In this document: in pieces, positions 8,616 to 19,209 of the stretch
How the letters are laid out: each line of letters opens with the position of its first letter
How positions within the stretch are numbered: position 1 is the stretch's first letter
Source of the DNA: CAJQLB01 sp905479065
GTDB taxonomy: Bacteria; Bacteroidota; Bacteroidia; Flavobacteriales; Flavobacteriaceae
Direction: 5' to 3'
DNA: 64,000 bases
NCBI GenBank assembly: GCA_943846735.1
Contig: OX044364.1
Location: 620,001-684,000, forward strand
Position numbers and translations under genes: made by a program
Notes under the pieces: generated by a model
The model's input: the letters and a program-made list of their open reading frames with translations, nothing else
Databases searched by the model: none
What the model was told of the DNA's origin: nothing

Positions 8616-11600
8616 TCGTTACTGAATCACTGTTTCCACAAGCATCCTTTGCTGTAAAGGTTACCGTTGTCACAGTTGTACATCCGTCTCCTTCTGTACT
8701 CTCTCTAGAGTCATAGTCATTTGTCCATGTGAACTCTCCACAATCAGTAGCTGTATTGCCACCATTGTCTGCTAACCATGCGTTTAAGGCATCGTCTGTT
8801 CCGTCACATTCTTCAGTTACATCTTCAGCTTTTGTAATCTCTGGTGCAGTTGCATCACCTCCATGGTACCATAACTTCACAGATTGTGCTTCATTACCAC
8901 AACTATCTGAAACGTCATAACGTACCCACATGATCCACTTACAGTCATCTCCATCAATGTTATGCTCACGATTTACAACAACCGTATTACAATCATCTGT
9001 ATATAAGTCTGTAAATTCTGATGCTGTTAACACCCCTAAGGCTGCTAATTCTTCATCGCTCTCTGGAGCACAAGCATCATTTTCATTAGTACCTTCTGGT
9101 AAGTCTCCTGTTAACTCTGGAGCTTCCATATCACGTACTTGAATTACTTGTGTATGCACTGTTTCATTACCACAGTTATCTACCGCTGTCCATGTTCTAG
9201 TGATGTCAATATCACTACATCCTTCATCTCCAACACTTTGAACTGTATCTACTGCTTCCACACTGAAATCACCAGTACAGTCCATGGCCATTAAGTCTTT
9301 AGCTTCTGGTATGTCCATACAAGATACTGTAACATCTGCTGGTGCTTCCATTAATTCTGGTGCAGTCATGTCACTTCCTGAGTAATATACTTTGAAGTTT
9401 CCTAAACTGTTACCACAATCATCAGATACTGCATACTTATGCATCACTGACCATCCACAATCATCTCCTACAGCGCTTGTATCTAACGATACAACTACAT
9501 CACTACAGTTATCTGTGAATAATAATGCAAACTCTTCTTCGCTTAATGGTGCGTCCATATAAGCTCCTTGACATGCATTTAGCTCATTCATACTCTCTGG
9601 TAAATCACCTACAAGTACTGGTGGCGTTGTATCAGTCACATGGATTACCTGAACATGCTCGATACTGTTACCAGCACAATCAGAGGCAGACCATGTACGA
9701 GTTAACGTATAGTTTCCTGCACAATTACCATCGTCACGAACTTGTTCAAAATCAACTTTAATATCTTGATCACAAGCATCAGACGCTGTTAACACAGCTG
9801 CTTCTGGTACTGATTCACAATCAACATTCGTTATATCTTGTGGTAACTCTTCGTTAAAATAAGGATCTACATTATCTTCAATAGTGATTGTTTGAGACGC
9901 AGTACTCTCATTTCCAGCACAATCTGTCGCTGTCCATGTTCTTGTAATAGTCCCTAAACCACACTCATCTGTCTTATCATCATCTTCATATGTTATCATT
10001 GTACTAGCTTCACCTTCACAAGTAACAGTTAATACTTCACATATTTCATCGTAAGGTGCACTCCAGTCGCTAGCATTACAAGATGCATTGCCTTCTTCAT
10101 TGATAGCACCTCTAAATACAGGTATTTCATTTTCAACAACAAGATAAAAATATCCATCTTCATTAGGATACAAGTTAGCATTAACTTGCACATAGGTATT
10201 ACCTTCATATTGTAACTTCAATAATTCACTGCTGTAGATTGCAATACCATTCATCTCTTCGCCAATTTTATCAAAGCTTGCTGTGACATTTACAGTCTCT
10301 ATACCCAACTCTTCGATTCTAATTGTACAATCAATTGTAATTGATTCTAAATCACTACAAGCATCATAAGCCGTTGGCTCAAACCAATTTAAATCATCTG
10401 GACACTCCGACGTGTAATCTGCATCAAATGCTACAATTACCGGAGCTGTATTATCTTCAATAGTGATTGTTTGAGATTCTGAACTCGTATTACCTGCACA
10501 GTCTGTTGCTGTCCATGTTCTTGTAATAGTTCCTAACCCACAAGCATCTGTCTTATCATCATCTTCAAATGTTAATGGTAAGACACCATCATCACATGAT
10601 ATTGCCAAAATTTGACAAACGTCCTCAAATGCTTCCCAATCTGAAGGATCACATGATGCATTACCATTCTCATCCATATCACCTCTAAATACAGGAATTG
10701 TATTTTCAACAACCACGTAATAATGTTCATCATACATTTCAGGATTATAAACTAAATTAGCACGAGCTCGCACATAAGTGTTATCTAATAATTTTAGTTC
10801 TATCCACTCATCACTGTAAAGAGCATTGTCATATTCATCTCTTCCAATTTGTGTAAATGTCACTTCAACATTGACAATATCTGTGTTCATGTCTTCAATC
10901 AAAATCTTACAATCAATTGTTATAGTTTCTGATCCTGAACACGCATCAAATGCAGTTGGCTCACTCCATACTAAGTCTTCTGGACATTCTACTGTATAAT
11001 CGTCTTCAACACCAGAAATCACTGGATCTGTAATGTCTTGAATTGTGATTGTTTGAGAGTCAGAACTCATGTTTCCTGCACAGTCATATGCTGTCCATGT
11101 TCTTGTTACTGTTCCTAAACCACAGTCATCAAGATTTTCAACAGTACATACCTGAACAAAACCTATACTATAATCAGGCTCCTCAGGATTCACACCATTA
11201 GCTTCAGGTCCTTCTCCCACAAACTCACTAGGCATACTCACTATGTTCCAATTCTCTTCAGCAAAATCTCCAACAAATCCAGAAGTTTCACCTGCCATAA
11301 AATTAGAAATCACAAGAGTTCCAGCACCACAACAGCCATCTGTAGAATCAATACCAAATCCAATCACATCTCCTGCTAAACAAGTAACTGTCATTGATCC
11401 AGATTGATTATTAGCATCTTCATCTTCTATATCAACTAATGGTATCGGTTCTCCATTTACATAAAAAGCAATATCGTACATTGGGCCATCTTCTGTTGAA
11501 TAATCCCAATCAAAACTATATTCTAAAGTTTCTACGCATTCAATGTATGCTGCTGTTAGATATCCTCCAAATCCTGGTCCTGGTCCTATTCCGTAATATG

Positions 11601-14600
11601 GACCCTCATCATCATCATAATCTGATCCAACTATTGTTAAAGTACTTTCTGTAAATGTTACTGAAGAATTATCTTCGAAACATGGTGTGAAGTAAAAATC
11701 ATCAGTACATGTATCTGTAACTGTTGGCTCACTCCATACGAGTTCGTCTGGACAATCTACTGTATAGTCTTCTTCAACACCAGTAATCACTGGAGCTGTA
11801 TTATCCTCGATAGTAACCGTTTGAGAATCTGTACTCATATTACCATAGCAGTCATATGCCGTCCAAGTTCTTGTAATGGTTCCTAAACCACAGTCATCAA
11901 GATTCTCTTCTGTACATACCTGTACATATCCTAACTCAGGCGCACCCTCAGTTCCCATTTCTGGGTAGTTATCTTCACAATCTCTAGAGTTATACACCCA
12001 GAACTCTTCAGTACAGTTATCTGAGAAAGTTGGTTCACTGAACTCAAATCCTTCTGGACACTCTACACTAAAGTCCTCTCCTACACCAGTAATCACTGGG
12101 TTAGTTGTATCCTCTATTGTAATTGTTTGACTCTCTACACTTGTATTTCCTGCACAGTCTGTCGCTGTCCATGTTCGTGTTACAGTTCCTAAACCACAGT
12201 AATCTAATTGCTGTGTTTCTTCCATCTCTAAAGATGGCTTGTCATCACAGGCATCTGATACTGTTGGCTCGCTCCATACTAAGTCATCTGAACATTCTGA
12301 TGTGTAATCATCTTCAACACCACTAATCACTGGATCTGTATTATCCTCGATAGTGATTGTTTGTGATGCCATTGTTGAGTTGTCACAGTCGTCTGTCGCT
12401 GTCCAAGTTCTTGTTATGTAACCTAAACCACATTCATCTAACTTTTCATCATCCTCAAAGGTAACTGTTACCATAGATGAACAAGCATCTGTCGCTGTTG
12501 GCTCACTAAAGACAACATCCTCTGGACATTCTATCTTAGCATCTTCTCCAACTCCTGCAAATACTGGTCCTGTTGTATCTATAACCGTTATTGTTTGGCT
12601 AGCTAAAACAAAGTTACCACAAGCATCTTCTGCGATAAATACTCTAACTAATTGGTAAGCTCCCTCACAGTCGCCATCAATCTTCTCTTCTTTTACAAAC
12701 TCTGCGGTTGCTCCTTCATCACAGTTATCAATAGCGCTTGCAACACCTATTTCTGGTATCATATCACACTCTACTGTTACATCTGCTGGAACTGTAATCT
12801 CCGGCGCTGTTGTATCTTCAACTGTAATGACTTGTGTCTCAGTCGTTGCATTACCACAGTTGTCGGTCGCTCTCCAATGTCTGGTTAACGTGTAACTGTT
12901 TGCACAGTCTCCATCTGTTCTTGTTTCTCCTAAGTACTTGATCATTACATCACTATCACAGTTATCTGTAGCCTCTCCTGAAGCTACTTCTGGTACTTCA
13001 TGACACTCTACTGTTACATCTGCTGGAACTGTTAATTCTGGCGCTGTTGTATCTTGAACGGTAATTGTTTGACTCAAGGTCGTTGCATTACCACAGTTAT
13101 CTGTCGCTGTCCATGTTCTTGTTAACGTATACGTGTCTTCACAGAAACCATCTGTTCTCTCTTCTCCATCATACTTAACATCTGCATTATCATCACAGTT
13201 ATCCATAGCGCTGGCTTCACCAATTTCTGGCACTGCATCACACTCTACGGTTACATCTGCTGGAATTGTTAACTCTGGTGCTGTTGTATCTTGAACTGTT
13301 AATACTTGACTCTTAATTGTAACATTACCACAGTTATCGGTCGCTCTCCAAATTCTAATCAACGTATAGTTGTTCTCACAATCACCTGGTGATTTCTTCT
13401 CTCCTAAATATTGAATCGAAACATCTGCATCACAGTTATCTGTTGCTGTTGCTTCTCCTGTTTTTGGTATCGCATCACACTCTACTGTCGCATCTGCCGG
13501 AATCGTTAATTCTGGTTTTGTCGTATCTTGAACATTAATCGTTTGACTTAACGTAGTTTCATTACCACAGTTATCAGTCGCTGTCCATGTTCTTGTTAAT
13601 GTATAAGTATCTTCACAGAAACCATCTACTCGCTCTTCTCCGTCATAAGTAACTTCTACATCTGTATCACAGTTATCTGTTGCTGTTGCTTCTCCTACTG
13701 CTGGAACTGCATCACACTCTACTGTCGCATCTGCTGGAACTGTTAATTCTGGTGCTGTCTCATCAATAACTGTTACTGTTTGTACGTATTCTAAATCATT
13801 ACAGGTATCACTGTAAGTATACGTTACTGTAAATGAGCCACAGTTCTCTGTAAACGCTTCTGCTACACCAACTACACTTCCGCTGATATCACACGCGCCT
13901 GAACCGCCATTGCTATAACCTAATGATCCTGCCTCAAACGAAGCTAGGTCATCACAAGTTATTTCTATATCTTCTAATGAATCAAAAGAGGCTGAAGGTG
14001 CTGGAGTAACAGTAATGGTTTGTGTATGACTAACCTCATTACCACAAGCATCTGCTGCTGTCCATGTTCTGGTTAAAGAACCGCCCTCACAAGCTTCTCC
14101 TAAATTACTCGTATCATCAACGCCTAAACCTTTCTTTGATTTTGACGCCTGGCTTGAACAGTTATCTGTCCATGCTAACATATAGTTAGCTGGAATTAAA
14201 TCAATACACGATACTTCGATATCTGCTGGTGCATCTACAAACACTGGTGCTTCTGTATCACCTCCACTATAGTATAAGCTTATCGAATCTGACTCATTAC
14301 CACAATCATCTGTAATGGTATAAGTCACATAGCCTTTCCATGCACAATCATCGCCTTTGAATACTAATTCTTTACTAACATTAACATTACCACAGTTATC
14401 TGTGAATAATGCACCTATCTCTGTCTCACTTGGACCTTCTGGCCTGCTGTCATAACATAGATTTAAGCCTGTCTCACCTGTTGGAACCACGGCTCCTTTT
14501 GATAACATTGGTGCTGTTGTATCTTCAACTGTGATTACTTGACTCAAGGTCGTAGCATTACCGCAATTATCGGTCGCTGTCCACGTTCTTGTCAATGTGT

Positions 14601-15144
14601 AACTGTTATAACAACTACCATCTGTTCTTACCTCTTCAACACTAATATCAACGTCATCATCACAGTTATCTGTAGCGCTTGCATCACCTACTTCTGGTAC
14701 GGCATCACACTCAACAGTCATATCTGCTGGAATCGTTAACTCTGGTGCTGATAAATCACCGCCTTCATAAGATAGCTTTTCGATAGCAAGTTCTTCATCT
14801 CCACAGTAAAGCGTGTAATCATAAGTAATTGCCCAAGAGCAATCTGAATCTGAAATAACAACTTCTGTTTTCTCTACTTTGAGATCTCCATCACACTCCG
14901 CAAATGGGAATAGTGCCATGGCTTGCTCTGCTGTGAGTCCTAAAGGACGCTCAGAAAAGCACACTTCATAAAAGGTACTTCGTTGTTGTGAAAACACAGA
15001 TACTGAACTAAACACAAAAAGTACCAAAACCAATAATGGTTTTAATACTTGAAGCCTGTTCAATCCTATGCTACAACAAAATAAATTTGAAATAGAACTC
15101 CTCTTGGCAGTTCCATTACGCTGGGTAAAATTGTTCATAAACAT
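8599..15144 (-). CDS. N-terminal 2181-residue segment of HYR-repeat protein copy 2
   Basis: The start at 15144 (ATG) is shared with copy 3. A hydrophobic signal segment precedes the cleavage-like VSVFSQQ. About twenty HYR-like units follow. Relative to copies 1 and 3 this copy lacks one unit near 14540-14660 and has an extra one near 13490-13740, so the N-terminal block keeps almost the same length. Cassettes inserted between the second and third Cys of a unit lie at about 11140-11690 (a Gly- and Cys-rich beta-sandwich-like insert), 10585-10940 and 9998-10340 (two copies of one module with a SCxxSxW and CExxxxxxC pattern). The segment runs out of frame at 8599, just past the lost base. Confidence 0.82.
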   Translation of the reverse strand: MFMNNFTQRNGTAKRSSISNLFCCSIGLNRLQVLKPLLVLVLFVFSSVSVFSQQRSTFYEVCFSERPLGLTAEQAMALFPFAECDGDLKVEKTEVVISDSDCSWAITYDYTLYCGDEELAIEKLSYEGGDLSAPELTIPADMTVECDAVPEVGDASATDNCDDDVDISVEEVRTDGSCYNSYTLTRTWTATDNCGNATTLSQVITVEDTTAPMLSKGAVVPTGETGLNLCYDSRPEGPSETEIGALFTDNCGNVNVSKELVFKGDDCAWKGYVTYTITDDCGNESDSISLYYSGGDTEAPVFVDAPADIEVSCIDLIPANYMLAWTDNCSSQASKSKKGLGVDDTSNLGEACEGGSLTRTWTAADACGNEVSHTQTITVTPAPSASFDSLEDIEITCDDLASFEAGSLGYSNGGSGACDISGSVVGVAEAFTENCGSFTVTYTYSDTCNDLEYVQTVTVIDETAPELTVPADATVECDAVPAVGEATATDNCDTDVEVTYDGEERVDGFCEDTYTLTRTWTATDNCGNETTLSQTINVQDTTKPELTIPADATVECDAIPKTGEATATDNCDADVSIQYLGEKKSPGDCENNYTLIRIWRATDNCGNVTIKSQVLTVQDTTAPELTIPADVTVECDAVPEIGEASAMDNCDDNADVKYDGEERTDGFCEDTYTLTRTWTATDNCGNATTLSQTITVQDTTAPELTVPADVTVECHEVPEVASGEATDNCDSDVMIKYLGETRTDGDCANSYTLTRHWRATDNCGNATTETQVITVEDTTAPEITVPADVTVECDMIPEIGVASAIDNCDEGATAEFVKEEKIDGDCEGAYQLVRVFIAEDACGNFVLASQTITVIDTTGPVFAGVGEDAKIECPEDVVFSEPTATDACSSMVTVTFEDDEKLDECGLGYITRTWTATDDCDNSTMASQTITIEDNTDPVISGVEDDYTSECSDDLVWSEPTVSDACDDKPSLEMEETQQLDYCGLGTVTRTWTATDCAGNTSVESQTITIEDTTNPVITGVGEDFSVECPEGFEFSEPTFSDNCTEEFWVYNSRDCEDNYPEMGTEGAPELGYVQVCTEENLDDCGLGTITRTWTAYDCYGNMSTDSQTVTIEDNTAPVITGVEEDYTVDCPDELVWSEPTVTDTCTDDFYFTPCFEDNSSVTFTESTLTIVGSDYDDDEGPYYGIGPGPGFGGYLTAAYIECVETLEYSFDWDYSTEDGPMYDIAFYVNGEPIPLVDIEDEDANNQSGSMTVTCLAGDVIGFGIDSTDGCCGAGTLVISNFMAGETSGFVGDFAEENWNIVSMPSEFVGEGPEANGVNPEEPDYSIGFVQVCTVENLDDCGLGTVTRTWTAYDCAGNMSSDSQTITIQDITDPVISGVEDDYTVECPEDLVWSEPTAFDACSGSETITIDCKILIEDMNTDIVNVEVTFTQIGRDEYDNALYSDEWIELKLLDNTYVRARANLVYNPEMYDEHYYVVVENTIPVFRGDMDENGNASCDPSDWEAFEDVCQILAISCDDGVLPLTFEDDDKTDACGLGTITRTWTATDCAGNTSSESQTITIEDNTAPVIVAFDADYTSECPDDLNWFEPTAYDACSDLESITIDCTIRIEELGIETVNVTASFDKIGEEMNGIAIYSSELLKLQYEGNTYVQVNANLYPNEDGYFYLVVENEIPVFRGAINEEGNASCNASDWSAPYDEICEVLTVTCEGEASTMITYEDDDKTDECGLGTITRTWTATDCAGNESTASQTITIEDNVDPYFNEELPQDITNVDCESVPEAAVLTASDACDQDIKVDFEQVRDDGNCAGNYTLTRTWSASDCAGNSIEHVQVIHVTDTTPPVLVGDLPESMNELNACQGAYMDAPLSEEEFALLFTDNCSDVVVSLDTSAVGDDCGWSVMHKYAVSDDCGNSLGNFKVYYSGSDMTAPELMEAPADVTVSCMDIPEAKDLMAMDCTGDFSVEAVDTVQSVGDEGCSDIDITRTWTAVDNCGNETVHTQVIQVRDMEAPELTGDLPEGTNENDACAPESDEELAALGVLTASEFTDLYTDDCNTVVVNREHNIDGDDCKWIMWVRYDVSDSCGNEAQSVKLWYHGGDATAPEITKAEDVTEECDGTDDALNAWLADNGGNTATDCGEFTWTNDYDSRESTEGDGCTTVTTVTFTAKDACGNSDSVTTVHLL
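9998..10940 (-). repeat. In-frame tandem duplication, period 582 bp, in HYR copy 2
   Basis: Two successive HYR units each carry the same type of inserted module, ending in NASCDPSDW and NASCNASDW respectively. Matching landmarks (ACAATCAATTGT at 10327 and 10909) are exactly 582 bp, or 194 codons, apart. The two modules have diverged at the protein level, so the duplication is older than that in copy 3. Confidence 0.75.
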
Positions 15145-15380
15145 AACATTTAGATTTAGTTAAAATTCTTTTAATACTTGATTTTAGCTTCTCAGCTTTA
15201 CCATGGATTTACATTATTAAGCCCATGGTAGATAATAGGACTATCAATCATTACAAAAACCTTAGAAAAAATCTAACGTCTCAGTAACATTGACACAATA
15301 AAGAATGACCAAAAAGGGCATTACTTCAATAAAAAAATTTGCTAAATAATCAATAATCTGTTTTGCTAATAAACAATTAT
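15145..15380 (-). promoter_or_regulatory. Conserved leader and promoter-side element of HYR copy 2
   Basis: Matches the leader of copy 3 along its length, with shared stretches such as TAGGACTATCAATCATTACAA, and a distal conserved block at 15341-15380. This copy has its own 8-bp inverted repeat, TACCATGG (15199-15206) and CCATGGTA (15223-15230), with a 16-nt loop that the other two leaders lack. An AGCT-GAGA-AGCT mini-hairpin with a GNRA-type loop is conserved close to the start codon. Confidence 0.5.
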
Positions 15381-15815
15381 TTTTAAGTGTAAGAAGCTAT
15401 TTAATTTCCAGTTAAATACTATCTATTAAACCGCCTTAAAATGTAACCATATATATATCATTACATTGCATTACAAAAGTATAGGATAAGTTGATATCTT
15501 ACAAATTCATTTGACGAATATCTATGTGTTTTGTCTTATTATTAATTTAAAATCAACACTTTAACTATTAAATTCGTGTTTTATCTTCGACTCCTTTTTT
15601 AGGTGTTTTAAAAATGGTGTAGTTTATAATCATCTATTTTTAGATAATAATAACATAAAATAAATCAATTTGAATAGTTTATTTATAATATCAGTATTTC
15701 ATGTTTTTTAGACTATTCATTTAATGCTATAATGACATCATATCAATGCTTTTCCCATGGTCGTTATGGATAAGAGATATACGTTATTTTATTAACATGG
15801 TTTGCACATGTTATC

Positions 15816-16190
15816 ACAAAAAAAAGCAGCCATTTTACAATGGCTGCTTTTGGTTATATAGATAGTTAAATCTATGTCATCTAATTAACGTCGCTTCATA
15901 TTTGAAGATACCGCTTTCTTAGTTACCGAACCGCGATTCGTTGTTACTGTTATGTAGAACAACTGATCTCCTGCTCTTGATAGATCAAAGCTCTTCTTAA
16001 CATCAGAGTTTGCTCTAACATTATTAAGGGTTACGCTCTTCACTAATAGACCTCTGGTATCGTGAATATCAATAACAACATCCGTGTCAAACTCAAAGTT
16101 GAACTTCACATTGATATCTCTATCAAATGGTACTGGATAAGCCATGAAGTCTAACTCTACTCCCATTGCTTCACCTTCATTTGACCCTGC
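15816..16190 (-). repeat. Conserved 3' block of HYR copy 3 (sorting domain plus terminator)
   Basis: Partner of 6926-7300. Only a handful of substitutions separate the two across 375 bp, including the noncoding hairpin. Beyond 16190 the two genes have unrelated sequence (a QTQAGSNEGEA junction here, SMSLAGSNEGEA there). Confidence 0.85.
15822..15851 (-). terminator. Symmetric hairpin terminator after HYR copy 3
   Basis: Exact copy of the hairpin at 6932-6961: a 13-bp stem with a TTAC loop, 34 bp after the stop codon of copy 3. Confidence 0.85.
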
Positions 16191-19100
16191 TTGCGTTTGC
16201 GTTGGTCTTTCAACTTTTGGTAAACCATTCAATCGAGGTAAGCTACTGCTGAGTACAGGTGTTTCTTCATCTATTTCTACCCAATTATAACTTACATCGC
16301 AACTGCTTTCATTACAACCATCACTTGCCGTAAAGGTACGTGTCAACGATTTATTTATTACATCAGCCATTTGCTCACATTCTAAACTATGATCATATTC
16401 TATATCCCAATACGCATCACATGATGGATAAACATCTGGGCCATCATATCCACCGCCATATCCAACAAGATATGGGCCATAATTATAATAATATTCATTC
16501 AAATTCCAATCCTCAAAGTAATCGTCATAATTCAATGTGTAACTATAACCAGTAAGAGCTGTTGTATCTTCATCGGTATCAATATCTCTTGTAATAGCGA
16601 AATAATAAGGATATCCATTATCATCTATGCCTGCTGGTTCAGAGCCAAAATCAATATATTCTGAGAAATTAGTAAAATAAATTCTGAGGTTGTTTGAAAC
16701 AACCATACTTCCTCCTGGTGTTGAACTGATTTCTGAATCTGAATAATCTGAAGTTTCACCATCACCGGCACAAGCATCAGTGAAAGTTGCCTTTTCTGCA
16801 AATACAGGTTCGTTTAATCCAAAATCCTCATCGTCTGGGCAGGCAATTACTGGGTCAATTGTATCTTCTACAGTAAATGTACTGGTCGTTTCAGAATCGT
16901 TTCCACAAGCATCCGTTGCTGTAAAGGTTACCGTTGTCACAGTTGTACATCCGTCTCCTTCTGTACTCGCTCTAGAGTCATAGTCATTTGTCCATGTGAA
17001 CTCTCCACAATCAGTAGCTGTATTGCCACCATTGTCTGCTAACCATGCGTTTAAGGCATCGTCTGTTCCGTCACATTCTTCAGTTACATCTTCAGCTTTT
17101 GTAATCTCTGGTGCAGTTGCATCACCTCCATGGTACCATAACTTCACAGATTGTGCTTCATTACCACAACTATCTGAAACGTCATAACGTACCCACATGA
17201 TCCACTTACAGTCATCTCCATCAATGTTATGCTCACGATTTACAACAACCGTATTACAATCATCTGTATATAATGCTGCAAATTCTGATGCTGTTAACAC
17301 CCCTAAGGCTGCTAATTCTTCATCGCTCTCTGGAGCACAAGCATCATTTTCATTAGTACCTTCTGGTAAGTCTTCTGTTAACTCTGGAGCTTCCATATCA
17401 CGTACTTGAATTACTTGTGTATGCACTGTTTCATTACCACAGTTATCTACCGCTGTCCATGTTCTTGTGATGTCATAATTACCACATGCTTCATCTCCAA
17501 CACTTTGAACCGTGTCTTCTGCTTTTACACTGAAATCACCTTTACAATCATCCATAGCCATTAAGTCATCGGCTTCTGGTACGTCATCACAAGATACCGT
17601 AACATCTGCTGGTGCTTCCATTAATTCTGGTGCAGTCATGTCACTTCCTGAGTAATATACTTTGAAGTTTCCTAAACTGTTACCACAATCATCTGATACT
17701 GCATACTTATGCATCACTGACCATCCACAATCATCTCCTACAGCGCTTGTATCTAACGATACAACTACATCACTACAGTTATCTGTGAATAATAATGCAA
17801 ACTCTTCTTCGCTTAATGGTGCGTCCATGTAAGCTCCTTGACATGCATTTAGCTCATTCATACTCTCTGGTAAATCACCTACAAGTACTGGTGGCGTTGT
17901 ATCAGTCACATGGATTACCTGAACATGCTCGATACTGTTACCAGCACAATCAGAGGCAGACCATGTACGAGTTAACGTATAGTTTCCTGCACAATTACCA
18001 TCGTCACGAACTTGTTCAAAATCAACTTTAATATCTTGATCACAAGCATCAGACGCTGTTAAAACAGCTGCTTCTGGTACTGATTCACAATCAACATTAG
18101 TTATATCTTGTGGTAATTCTTCGTTAAAATAAGGATCTACATTATCTTCAATAGTGATTGTTTGAGACGCAGTACTCTCATTTCCAGCACAATCTGTCGC
18201 TGTCCATGTTCTTGTAATAGTCCCTAAACCACACTCATCTGTCTTATCATCATCTTCATATGTTAATGTCAATTCATTTGACGTCGCCGTTACAACAACA
18301 CTTCCTAAAGCGTTGTATACTGCATCAAAATCAGCTAATGGATTTACATTAGCACCTGTCATTTCAAAACCATATTGCACAATAGCAGCTCCTTCGTAAG
18401 CACCATCATAGGTGATTGAGAAATCTCCTTCAGATGATATTGGCTTGCTTAAAACTAATGCATTTTGGAAATTTGCTTGGAAAACTTTTATAAATACATT
18501 TACTGAATAATCACCATCTAAGGTGTAATCAGAGACATTTCCTGCATAATTAAAGGCCGTAGCTACCAATGAATTGTCTTCAACATACGTTGCTGCTACC
18601 ATTGTCTTTCTTCCAAAGGTATCAGCTGGATCGTTAATCCAATATGAGGCTAAATCATTAACTCTATTTGGTTTTAAAGTGACCGTATTGTCATCTACAT
18701 TAGGAATTGCAACTGCATCTGAAACTCCCCAAGGAGCATTCCCATTAAAGTCTGGGTTAGAATCATACCACTGCATAAATGCAAACCATGTAGATCCTGC
18801 ATTTACATCAACTATTTGATTCGATGTTTGTACTCCTCCATCACAGGTATCTGATACTGTTGGTTCACTAAACATGTAATCATCTGGACACTCCACTGTG
18901 AAGCTTTCTTCAACACCACTAATTACAGGTGCTGTATTGTCTTCTATAGTGATGGTTTGAGAGTCTGTACTAGAGTTACCAGCACAATCTGTCGCTGTCC
19001 ACGTTCTTGTTACTGTCCCTAAACCACAAGCATCCAAGGTGTCTGAATCTGTATAGGTTAATTCAGTTCCTGATGTGCATGAGATATCAAATATCTCACA

Positions 19101-19209
19101 TGGAGCATTATACACATACCATTCTGAAGCATCACAAGACACCTCATATGGATTAGACTGTTCACTATAATATAAGTAACCTACTTCATCATTATATACT
19201 TCATAACCC
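15885..19209 (-). CDS. C-terminal segment of HYR-repeat protein copy 3 with T9SS sorting domain
   Basis: Continues copy 3 after the frameshift; the first in-frame ATG is at 19142 but is not a true start. It holds the end of the second SCDASEW cassette, an HYR unit with a 185-residue insert (about 18270-18830; strands such as STWFAFMQWYD and DYSVNVFIKVFQ), and the conserved block DPYFNEELPQDIT to CGNDSETTSTFTVED. A final Tyr- and Asp-rich insert (about 16310-16790, containing NEYYYNYGPYLVGYGGGYDG) precedes the sorting domain. The sorting domain is almost identical to that of copy 2. Confidence 0.8.

Larger units (their letters stand above)
6995..15144 (-). pseudogene. Giant HYR-repeat T9SS cargo protein, copy 2, with one frameshift
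   Basis: One gene of 8150 bp that would encode about 2716 residues once a single missing base near 8615 is restored. Order of parts: signal peptide; N-terminal domain; many HYR-like units, several with large cassettes inserted in the same loop; a propeller-like insert (7474-8125); and a C-terminal T9SS sorting domain. T9SS cargo is exported across the outer membrane, where the C-terminal domain is cleaved and the protein released or anchored (known for the family). At the break the paralogue at about 16886 reads ACTGGTCG where this copy reads ACTGTCG. The rest of both frames is intact, so this is either a sequence error or a very recent mutation. Confidence 0.82.
15145..15884. other. Intergenic region between HYR copies 2 and 3
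   Basis: About 740 bp. The left part (15145-15380) is the conserved leader of copy 2 and the right end holds the terminator of copy 3 (15822-15851). The middle, about 15390-15800, is very AT-rich. I see no gene, RNA or repeat in it. Confidence 0.6.

Noticed and set aside
8599..8640. Programmed ribosomal frameshift in copy 2
   Set aside because: No slippery heptamer or strong downstream hairpin at the break, and the paralogue is in frame at the same place.
8729..9142. Plus-strand open frames repeated opposite the HYR genes (also at about 776-1189 and 16996-17409)
   Set aside because: They are mirror frames of the repeated coding sequence, without plausible starts or family features.
15390..15800. 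Hidden gene or small RNA in the AT-rich spacer of copies 2 and 3
   Set aside because: No open frame of useful length, hairpin or promoter could be supported.
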